Source: Clostridia bacterium
GTDB taxonomy: Bacteria; Bacillota; Clostridia; Oscillospirales; CAG-272
Assembly: GCA_017467085.1 (NCBI GenBank)
Contig: JAFTSW010000066.1
Span: forward strand, 1 to 34,844
DNA: 34,844 bases
Direction: 5' to 3'
The position numbers and the translations under genes were made by a program. Of this stretch, positions 8,262 through 14,383 are shown piece by piece (position 1 is the stretch's first letter; each line of letters starts with the position of its first letter). The notes below the pieces were generated by a model, which was given only the letters and a program-made list of their open reading frames with translations, was not told the DNA's origin and searched no databases.

Positions 8262-8442
8262 GGGCTGTCTCACTATTTCGTGAGACACCAAAAAGGAGCC
8301 GAAAACGGCTCCTTTTTTGCCCCTGTTCGTTTCACTTTTGACGAAAAGCGAAACGAACGCACAAATTTTCTTCGAAAATTTCCTCATTTTGCGCCTTTCT
8401 TGACGCAAAATGAGACGGGCTGTCTCAAATGAGACAGCCCGT
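8262..8442. repeat. Hairpin-array element with matching inverted ends between mutS2 and rluB
   Basis: About 180 bases made almost wholly of six back-to-back palindromes. They are 8266-8273/8280-8287 (8 bp); 8290-8301/8306-8317 (12 bp, a terminator); 8325-8333/8350-8358 (9 bp, with an inner CTTTT/AAAAG stem); 8363-8370/8374-8381 (8 bp); 8383-8393/8404-8414 (11 bp); and 8415-8427/8430-8442 (13 bp, loop AA). The outer ends are inverted copies: GGGCTGTCTCA at 8262-8272 and TGAGACAGCCC at 8430-8440. A further copy of GGGCTGTCTCA lies at 8417-8427. It contains no gene. The ends suggest a MITE-like or IS-derived remnant that also serves as terminator for two converging operons. Confidence 0.7.
8290..8318. 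terminator. Bidirectional Rho-independent terminator
   Basis: AAAAAGGAGCCG, loop AAAA, CGGCTCCTTTTT, with six T on the plus strand and five on the minus strand. It lies 35 bases after the mutS2 stop and can end transcripts from both mutS2 and the converging rluB operon. Confidence 0.85.
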
Positions 8443-8445
8443 TTT
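8415..8445 (+). terminator. Strong hairpin with T-tail next to the rluB stop
   Basis: A perfect 13-bp stem ACGGGCTGTCTCA / TGAGACAGCCCGT with a two-base loop, followed by TTTTC on the plus strand. It would act as a backup plus-strand terminator and block read-through into the rluB antisense strand. It ends at the rluB stop codon. On the minus strand the T-run is poor. Confidence 0.55.
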
Positions 8446-9174
8446 CTATTTGGCTTGCGTAGCCTTATATAAGTACTCCACCTCGGAGGGCTCTAAATAA
8501 CGCCACTTTCCAACAGGCAGATTGTTGAGCTTGATAGAGCCGATGGCAACACGGCAAAGGCGCTTGACGGTCAAGCCTACCTCCTGGCACATACGGCGCA
8601 CCTGACGGTTTCTGCCTTCCTTTAAGGTCATTTTTAAGACGGTTCCCGTTTCGTCTACCGAGGTAATCTCCGCCTTGATGGGCAAGAGCTTGTAGCCGTC
8701 AAGGGTCATAGGGGAGAGAAGCTTATCAAACTGCTCCTCGCTTACCGTTCCCGCCACCTTAACACGGTATACCTTTTCAATATGGTGCTTGGGGTGCATC
8801 AGTCTGTTGGCAAGCTCTCCGTCATCTGTCAGAATCAGGAGTCCCTCGGAGTTGTAGTCCAAGCGACCAACGGGGTACACCCGTCCCCGATGCCCCTCTA
8901 AAAGCTCTAAAACGCATTTGCGGTTCTGGGGGTCAGAGGTGCTGGTGATATAGCCGCGGGGCTTGTGCAAGAGGATATAATGATGCTCCTCGTTTTGGGC
9001 GTATACCGCCTCATCGTTCCAGGTGATAACGTCGCTTTGCGGGTCGATTTTATCCCCTAAGGACGCCACGTGCCCGTTGACCTTCACACGGCCTGCCGCA
9101 ATCTCCTCCTCTGCCTTGCGACGGGAGAGAACACCGCAGTCGGTGAAAAACTTCTGTAATCTGATTTTTTTCAT
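8446..9174 (-). CDS. rluB: Pseudouridine synthase, RsuA/RluB family
   Basis: Protein of 242 residues. The N-terminal S4 RNA-binding domain (about 3-50) begins RLQKFFTDCGVLSRRKAEEEI. The catalytic domain contains PVGRLDYNSEGLLILT, whose aspartate at about 106 is the conserved nucleophile. The C-terminal motif LKEGRNRQVRRMCQEVGL is also typical. RluB-type enzymes convert one uridine of 23S rRNA helix 89/90 to pseudouridine; RsuA-type enzymes act on 16S rRNA. Low-GC Gram-positives with this order usually carry the RluB form, but the target cannot be proven from sequence. The ATG follows AAAGGAAAC. It is the last gene of the minus-strand cluster starting at lon. Confidence 0.9.
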   Translation of the reverse strand: MKKIRLQKFFTDCGVLSRRKAEEEIAAGRVKVNGHVASLGDKIDPQSDVITWNDEAVYAQNEEHHYILLHKPRGYITSTSDPQNRKCVLELLEGHRGRVYPVGRLDYNSEGLLILTDDGELANRLMHPKHHIEKVYRVKVAGTVSEEQFDKLLSPMTLDGYKLLPIKAEITSVDETGTVLKMTLKEGRNRQVRRMCQEVGLTVKRLCRVAIGSIKLNNLPVGKWRYLEPSEVEYLYKATQAK

Positions 9175-9203
9175 GGTAGTTTCCTTTGCTGAAAGAGTAT
9201 GGG

Positions 9204-10289
9204 TTAAAAGCGCTTCTTTTTTATGCTTGCCTTGTCAACAGGATAGGCGGCGGAAAGGGGCAGCCTTGCCACCTCCTTGCCGTTTCGGTAAATACGAAGA
9301 TAACCGAGAACGTCGCCCTCCCGTATGGGAGCTACGGGCATTGCCGCTATATCCACCGCAACGGAATAGGAGGCGTCGCCCTTTTTTTCAATCCTGGAGT
9401 AGGCGTCCCCGTTTTGTATTTCCACAAAGGGAAAGGTACCGTTGATAACGGGCAAGCGCCAAACAATCTCTCCACCGCGTACAACGGTGGTACGCTCGTA
9501 TTCGGAGAAGCCCCTGTCAAAAAGAGCCATATGGTCATTCCAATCGTCAGAGGCGTGCAGGGTAACGGAAATCAAGGTCAATCCGTCAACCTCCGCAGCG
9601 CCTACCAGACACCGACCTGCCGCCTTGGTAAAGCCCGTTTTAACGCCGATGGCGTTGTCATATAGCCGCAAAAGCTTGTTGTGATTGGTTAATACACGGC
9701 GACGCAGGGAAGAGGAGAATGCCTTCCTCTCGGTGGCAACGATTTGACGGATAAGAGGATTTTTCAATGCCTCCGCCGTCAGAATAGCAAGCTCCCTTGC
9801 CGTTGTGTAATGCGCCTCGTCGGGTAGCCCGTGTGGGTTGGTAAAATGGGTGTTTTGCAGTCCTAAACGCAAGGCGATGTCGTTCATTCTGTCAGCAAAC
9901 GCCTCAATAGACCCGTCAGCGGCAATCGCAATGGCAACCGCCGCATCGTTGGCGCTTTGGAGCAAAAGGGCGTATAGGAGATTTTCTAAGGTTAAAACCT
10001 CTCCCTCCTCTAAATAGGTGGAGGTCCCCTCCACGCCCACTGCCTCCTTCGGGACGGTAATCTCCGTATCGGGAGAAAGCGCCTCGGTTGCCGCTAAGGC
10101 GGTAACGATTTTCGTGGTGCTTGCCATCGGGCGCCGTCTGTCGGCATCCTTCTCGTATAGCACAAGCCCCGTTGTAGGCTCGTACAAAATGGCGGAGGAG
10201 GCGGATACCAGCGCCGCCGCAGGGAAGGATAAGAGGGCAGAAAGCCCAAGTAAAAGAAGGATAAAGGATATAGCTTGCCTCTTTTTCAT
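9204..10289 (-). CDS. dacF: D-alanyl-D-alanine carboxypeptidase (DacF-like, serine-type PBP)
   Basis: Protein of 361 residues with a cleavable-looking signal peptide (about 1-28, KKRQ then a long hydrophobic core). The peptidase S11 motifs are complete: STTK with nucleophile Ser57 and Lys60, SAN at 112-114 and KTG at 217-219. After the catalytic domain comes the beta-rich PBP5-like C-terminal domain (about 265-350). The enzyme trims the terminal D-alanine from peptidoglycan side chains outside the cell. Its setting among sporulation genes (ytfJ, DUF2953) suggests DacF, the spore-associated form, although a housekeeping DacA role is possible. I chose the ATG at 10289, preceded by AAAGGCGG; a GTG eight codons upstream is less likely. 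Confidence 0.9.
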   Translation of the reverse strand: MKKRQAISFILLLLGLSALLSFPAAALVSASSAILYEPTTGLVLYEKDADRRRPMASTTKIVTALAATEALSPDTEITVPKEAVGVEGTSTYLEEGEVLTLENLLYALLLQSANDAAVAIAIAADGSIEAFADRMNDIALRLGLQNTHFTNPHGLPDEAHYTTARELAILTAEALKNPLIRQIVATERKAFSSSLRRRVLTNHNKLLRLYDNAIGVKTGFTKAAGRCLVGAAEVDGLTLISVTLHASDDWNDHMALFDRGFSEYERTTVVRGGEIVWRLPVINGTFPFVEIQNGDAYSRIEKKGDASYSVAVDIAAMPVAPIREGDVLGYLRIYRNGKEVARLPLSAAYPVDKASIKKKRF

Positions 10290-10383
10290 AACAACCGCCT
10301 TTTTTGTATTCACGGTTACTATGTGTCAAAGAGAGAAAAGCAATCCCTCTAAAAAATCGGCAAAAATGGAATAAAAGAGAAAA

Positions 10384-10830
10384 TTATTCCTGGGCAGCGG
10401 TGTCTTCCTCCGCTACCTCCTCAGGCTTTTTCTTCTTGGAGAACAGAACCTCCTTCAAGCGCTGTAAAATGTCGGGGGAGCGCTCGATAAGAGCCGTGAT
10501 TTTGTCAATAGAATCGACGTTCTGGGCGTTGGTGATGGGAACAAGCTCGATTTTTCCCTCTGCGGTTACCACCAAAAAAGCGATAGGCGTCACCGTGATG
10601 CCCGTTCCGCCGCCGCCACCAAAGCGCGACTTCGTTTTGGGATTTTCGCTGGCGGTGGTATCGTAGTCAAAGCTTCCCGTGGCAAAGCCCATAGAAACCT
10701 TGGAAACGGGGATAATCACCGTGCCCGTCTTGGTGTAGATGGGCTCGCCGATGACCGTATCGGTGCCTGCCAACTCCTTCACCTTCTCTAAGGATTCGCC
10801 AATCATTTCGTTCAATTTGTTTTCTGCCAT
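10384..10830 (-). CDS. ytfJ: Sporulation protein YtfJ (GerW family)
   Basis: Protein of 148 residues with the GerW/YtfJ pattern. An N-terminal helix ends in LAGTDTVIGEPI, then comes TKTGTVIIPVSKVSMGFATGS, the glycine run RFGGGGGTGITVTPIAFLVV, and a section with VDSIDKITALIERSPDIL. The C-terminal tail is lysine- and glutamate-rich and probably disordered. In Bacillus, YtfJ is a forespore protein needed for a normal germination response; its biochemical role is unknown. The start has an excellent AGAAAGGAG site. It is 18 bases from the DUF2953 gene upstream. This pair next to scpB is a common Clostridia arrangement. Confidence 0.92.
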   Translation of the reverse strand: MAENKLNEMIGESLEKVKELAGTDTVIGEPIYTKTGTVIIPVSKVSMGFATGSFDYDTTASENPKTKSRFGGGGGTGITVTPIAFLVVTAEGKIELVPITNAQNVDSIDKITALIERSPDILQRLKEVLFSKKKKPEEVAEEDTAAQE

Positions 10831-10848
10831 GATGTATTTTCTCCTTTC

Positions 10849-11523
10849 TTAGGGGTTGCTCGTATTTGTATCCTGTGGGGAATGGATAGCCGCTTTGCTA
10901 TCGGCTTCCTTGCTCTCTGCCTGGGAAAGTGCCGCCCTTTGTTTGTGCTTAAGGAAGGAAAAGGAAAGGCGAAGCCCTAACCCCAGCACACGCCAAAGGG
11001 TGGTATGCAAAAGTAAAACGGCGTCAAAGGAGGAGTCCTCCCCCAAAAAGTCGGGGGTAAGGGACACTGCCCCCTTATCCTGCTTGAAATCGCAGAAGCC
11101 CTCTAACAGCTCCAAAAATGCGGATAATGCTAAGGAAGCCTCGCCGTAGAGAATGGCAGCCTTGGCGGCGTCCTCAGCGGCAACTGTGACGCGCAGGCGC
11201 TTCAAGCGCATCGTCAGAACGGTCAGAAGCCGTGGGTAATTTTCCTTTATGATGGATAAAAGCATTCGTATCTGCCCGAGGGGAGAGGCGGACTTGTCCG
11301 TCTTTTTTTTCTCCTTGGGCTTCTTTTTTTGTTTGCCCTTTTTCTTTTTGTGGGCAGCCTTCAGTCTTTTTTCTTTTTTGGGATAAAGCGGAAAGCGAAG
11401 GAAGAGTATCTCTAAACAGACCTTCAATTCCTCCCGATAGGTGATGCGACAAAAAACGGGAAGAAAAAGCAGAAAAGCGAAAAAGAGAAGAATGCCAAGC
11501 AGAATATAAAGCCAGGTCGGCAT
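10849..11523 (-). CDS. DUF2953 family membrane-anchored protein
   Basis: Protein of 224 residues: an N-terminal membrane helix (about 4-24), then FCRITYREELKVCLEILFLRFPLYP, a very lysine-rich linker (about 48-78), and a soluble C-terminal part with TMRLKRLRVTVAAEDAAKAAILYG. This matches DUF2953, a family of unknown function found mostly in spore formers and usually next to ytfJ, as here. The stretch resembles that of Bacillus YtfI. The ATG has AAAGGAGAG upstream. The 30-residue lysine-rich linker may contact nucleic acid or acidic lipid, but this is only a composition argument. Confidence 0.8.
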   Translation of the reverse strand: MPTWLYILLGILLFFAFLLFLPVFCRITYREELKVCLEILFLRFPLYPKKEKRLKAAHKKKKGKQKKKPKEKKKTDKSASPLGQIRMLLSIIKENYPRLLTVLTMRLKRLRVTVAAEDAAKAAILYGEASLALSAFLELLEGFCDFKQDKGAVSLTPDFLGEDSSFDAVLLLHTTLWRVLGLGLRLSFSFLKHKQRAALSQAESKEADSKAAIHSPQDTNTSNP

Positions 11524-11556
11524 AGGGACTCTCCTTTCTCGTTTTCGTTTTGCTTT

Positions 11557-12267
11557 TTATTCTTGGGGCGCTTCGGGCTTTTCCTCGGGAATCATATCCA
11601 ACATAGAAATCTGATTTTCAGACACAACGTCAAAGGCGTTGACCTTTTTCTTCAAGCGCTCGAAAAGCTCGTCCGCCTCGGCGGTGGAAACCCCGGGCAG
11701 CTCGGTCAAGGACGTAAGCCCGAAGCAACGCAAAAAGTCGTCTGTCGTGCCGTAGAGCATAGGGCGGCCGGGAGCGTCCAGTCTGCCAATGGCGTGAATC
11801 AGACCTCTTTCCAAAAGGGAAGAAACGGCGTAAGCGCTATCCACGCCGCGCACCGCATCTATGTAGGCACGGGTAACGGGCTGGTTGTAGGCAACCACCG
11901 CCAAAACCTCAATGGAGGAGTTGGACAGGGTACCGCTTCTGCGAATGCCAAGAGCCTCGCGGATGTAGGGCAGATACTGCTCCTTGGTGCAAAGCTGGCA
12001 GGTATCGTCAAAGGCGAGCATCAGAATGCCGCGGTTGGTTAAGGCGTTGTTGTATTCCTCGGCGTAGCGATGCACGCGCTCGGAAATATAGGCGGGCGCC
12101 ATACCGAACAGGGACGAAAGCTGCATATAGGAAACGGGATGACCTGCCGCAAAAAGCACGGCCTCTAAAATCGCCTCAAAGTTCTCGGCGGCGTCATCCG
12201 TCTTGGGAAGCGTCGAGTCCACTTTGGCGGGCGCTTCCTGCTCAAAAAGGTTTTCGGTGTCGTTCAT
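11557..12267 (-). CDS. scpB: Segregation and condensation protein B (ScpB)
   Basis: Protein of 236 residues, slightly longer than usual owing to an acidic N-terminal extension of about 25 residues. The core has two winged-helix domains: NFEAILEAVLFAAGHPVSYMQLSSLF near the start and LSNSSIEVLAVVAYNQPVTRAYI in the middle, then the hallmark LLERGLIHAIGRLDAPGRPMLYGTT. ScpB dimers bind ScpA and regulate the Smc ring that compacts and separates chromosomes. The start overlaps the scpA stop by four bases (ATGA), pointing to translational coupling. Smc itself lies 14 kb away at 26242-29847. Confidence 0.95.
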   Translation of the reverse strand: MNDTENLFEQEAPAKVDSTLPKTDDAAENFEAILEAVLFAAGHPVSYMQLSSLFGMAPAYISERVHRYAEEYNNALTNRGILMLAFDDTCQLCTKEQYLPYIREALGIRRSGTLSNSSIEVLAVVAYNQPVTRAYIDAVRGVDSAYAVSSLLERGLIHAIGRLDAPGRPMLYGTTDDFLRCFGLTSLTELPGVSTAEADELFERLKKKVNAFDVVSENQISMLDMIPEEKPEAPQE

Positions 12268-13058
12268 CGGGGTGCGTTCTCCTTTGTCGTAGTGCTATCC
12301 TCTGGTGCCTGCTCCTCATCGGGAACGTAGTTTTCGTTCAGGCAGAATTTCGTGGTAATGGAAAATTCCTCGTCCTCCTCTAAGCAGATAAGGATGCGGC
12401 GGATTTTAATCAGCTCGAGTATACCCATAAAGGTGGCAATTAATTCCGATTTGTCCTCGGCGTCTGCCGTCAGATAGAAGAAGGAAACCTCTTTATCGTT
12501 GGTGAGCTTGCGTAAAACCGCTTCAATAGTCTCCTCCACCGAAACGATGCGTCGCTTGATAAGGGGGCTAATCATTTCCGAGGGGGCAAGCTCCGACTGC
12601 TTCAAGCGGTTGAGCATGGTGTAAAATGCCTTGGAAAGCAGGGTGGGAGAGAGCCCGAGAGGAAAGCCCTTTTCGGGAGGAATTTCATCGTTGTCCTTGG
12701 CGAGTCTGCCCGAAAATTCGGCGTACAGCGGGCGAAGCTCCTCGGCGTCTGCCTTAGCCTTCTGGTAAATCAAAAGGGCGTCGGCCAGCTCCTTTCTGGG
12801 GTCCTCGTCCTTTTCGGGGTCACGGGGCAGAAGCATCTTGCTTTTAATCAGCATCAGGGTGCTTGCCATCACGATAAATTCGCAGGCAATCCCCAAATCC
12901 AGGCGCCGTGCGTCCTCAATGTATTGCATATATTGGTCGAATATACTGGAAATCTGGATATCGGTAATATCCATTTTGTTTTTTTCAATCAGGGTGAGCA
13001 GAAGGTCAAGAGGCCCTTCAAAATCATTGATTCGGTAGGTGATAATCTCGTCTGCCAA
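12264..13058 (-). CDS. scpA: Segregation and condensation protein A (ScpA, kleisin)
   Basis: Protein of 264 residues. The N-terminal kleisin domain has the family motif FEGPLDLLLTLIEKNKMDI, followed by IACEFIVMASTLMLIKSKMLLPR. The C-terminal winged helix (about 185-245), with EDKSELIATFMGILELIKIRRI, binds the Smc head. ScpA closes the Smc ring. The start codon is TTG (13058-13056), supported by AAAGGACG six to seven bases upstream and the lack of any nearby ATG. The last residues are acidic and probably flexible. It overlaps scpB by four bases. Confidence 0.95.
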   Translation of the reverse strand: MADEIITYRINDFEGPLDLLLTLIEKNKMDITDIQISSIFDQYMQYIEDARRLDLGIACEFIVMASTLMLIKSKMLLPRDPEKDEDPRKELADALLIYQKAKADAEELRPLYAEFSGRLAKDNDEIPPEKGFPLGLSPTLLSKAFYTMLNRLKQSELAPSEMISPLIKRRIVSVEETIEAVLRKLTNDKEVSFFYLTADAEDKSELIATFMGILELIKIRRILICLEEDEEFSITTKFCLNENYVPDEEQAPEDSTTTKENAPR

Positions 13059-13079
13059 GGTGGTCGTCCTTTCGTTTGG

Positions 13080-13745
13080 TTATCGGAAAATGGGAATCAG
13101 TCGCCACACAGCCTCCATTCCCACAGAGAAAAAGGAGGACAGAGTAGACAAAAAGCCGAAGCTATTGCCCAGCAGAAGGAAAAGCATCAGCGCAAGGGCG
13201 ATGATTCTCTCGTAGCGCATAAAGGCAAAATAATAGCGGGTGGGAAGAAAGGTGAGAAGAATTCGCGAGCCGTCAAGGGGCGGTATAGGAATGAGATTAA
13301 AAAGCGCCAAGCCCACGTTAACTTGATGCAAAAGCAGGAAGAAATAATAGAAATAAAACACCAGGTTAAGCACGAAAGCGGAGCTTCCCTTCGCATGTAG
13401 AAGAGCAAATAAGTTGAAAACTCCCAGATAGCAGGGAACTGCCAAAAAGGCAAGAAGGAGATTGGCTAAGGGACCTGCCACGGCGGTTAACGCCATATCG
13501 CGCTTGGGCTTTCTGAAATAGCGTGTATTAATCGGAACGGGCTTCGCCCAGCCGAAATGAAAGAGAACCATACAAATGGCACCTAAGGGGTCAATATGCT
13601 TTAAGGGATTTAAGGAAAGCCGCCCCATCATTTTGGCGGTTGGGTCACCAAGCTTGTAGGCAACGAAGCCGTGACAAAGCTCGTGCGCCATCAGCGCCAG
13701 AAGAACGGCCGGAAGGGTTAAGAGTATTCCCGAAATCGTACCCAT
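13080..13745 (-). CDS. Site-2 protease family (M50) intramembrane metalloprotease
   Basis: Protein of 221 residues with about five or six membrane segments. The zinc site HELCH is at 21-25 in the first helix, followed by GFVAYKLGDPTAKMMGRLSLNPLKHIDP, a strong marker of the YwhC/Rip-like group-III site-2 proteases. The third ligand is the aspartate of NLIPIPPLDGSR at about 158. No PDZ or CBS domain is present. Members of this small group may cleave membrane-bound anti-sigma factors or other membrane peptides; the substrate is unknown. It stands immediately upstream of scpA with a 21-base gap, a neighbour pair often seen in Clostridia. It is distinct from SpoIVFB. Confidence 0.88.
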   Translation of the reverse strand: MGTISGILLTLPAVLLALMAHELCHGFVAYKLGDPTAKMMGRLSLNPLKHIDPLGAICMVLFHFGWAKPVPINTRYFRKPKRDMALTAVAGPLANLLLAFLAVPCYLGVFNLFALLHAKGSSAFVLNLVFYFYYFFLLLHQVNVGLALFNLIPIPPLDGSRILLTFLPTRYYFAFMRYERIIALALMLFLLLGNSFGFLSTLSSFFSVGMEAVWRLIPIFR

Positions 13746-13757
13746 TGTAAAACCTCG

Positions 13758-14363
13758 TTATTTGTTTGAAATAGCGCCGTACAAAAGAGAGCGCACCTCT
13801 TCCTTTCCCAAGCCCGAAACGGAGGAAAAGGGAATAACGGTGATGCCCGTGCCGGCGAAGATGCCGCTTTGCAGCGCCTCCAGGCGTTCGGCTAAGGCAG
13901 TCTTGCTCAGCTTGTCCGCCTTGGTGGCAATCACGGCAAAGGGAAGCCCCGTTTCGATGAGAAAGTTTATCATCATAATATCATCATCAGAAGGGCCTGT
14001 GCGAATGTCAAACAGCTGTAAAGAAAGACGAGGCTGATTTTTCGCGGGGTTCTTGATAAAATAGTCGTTTGTCAGCTGAGAAAAGGCGCTCTTCATTTCT
14101 ACCGAGCGCTTGGCGTAGCCGTATCCGGGAAGGTCCACCAGATACAGCTTGCCGTCTACGTCATAAAAGTTTATCGTAATCGTTTTGCCGGGAGCGGAGG
14201 ATACACGCGCCACCGCGCGGCGTCCCAGAACCGCATTGATTAAGGAGCTTTTCCCGACGTTGGATTTTCCCGAAACGGCAACCTGGGGACGGGCATCTCT
14301 TGGAAACTGGCTCGCCTTGCCCACGGAAAGCTTTAAGCTGACGTTGGATAGGTTGGTTTTCAT
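13758..14363 (-). CDS. ysxC: Ribosome biogenesis GTPase YsxC/EngB
   Basis: Protein of 201 residues. G1 is GKSNVGKSS (32-40), the switch region has SSAPGKTITINFY, G3 is DLPGYGYAK (from 77) and G4 is TKAD (147-150). This GTPase is needed for 50S subunit assembly. The segment LFDIRTGPSDDD differs slightly from the common 'DiRHxP' form, with Thr in place of His. The ATG follows AAAAGGAGAG. It is 20 bases downstream of lon; lon-ysxC is a classic Firmicutes pair, so the assignment is firm. Confidence 0.95.
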   Translation of the reverse strand: MKTNLSNVSLKLSVGKASQFPRDARPQVAVSGKSNVGKSSLINAVLGRRAVARVSSAPGKTITINFYDVDGKLYLVDLPGYGYAKRSVEMKSAFSQLTNDYFIKNPAKNQPRLSLQLFDIRTGPSDDDIMMINFLIETGLPFAVIATKADKLSKTALAERLEALQSGIFAGTGITVIPFSSVSGLGKEEVRSLLYGAISNK

Positions 14364-14383
14364 AGAGGCTCTCCTTTTCGGTG

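Noticed and set aside
10303..10329. TTGACA-15-TACAAA on the minus strand before the D,D-carboxypeptidase gene
   Set aside because: The -35 is perfect but the spacer is only 15 bases and the -10 is weak; I could not support it as a promoter.
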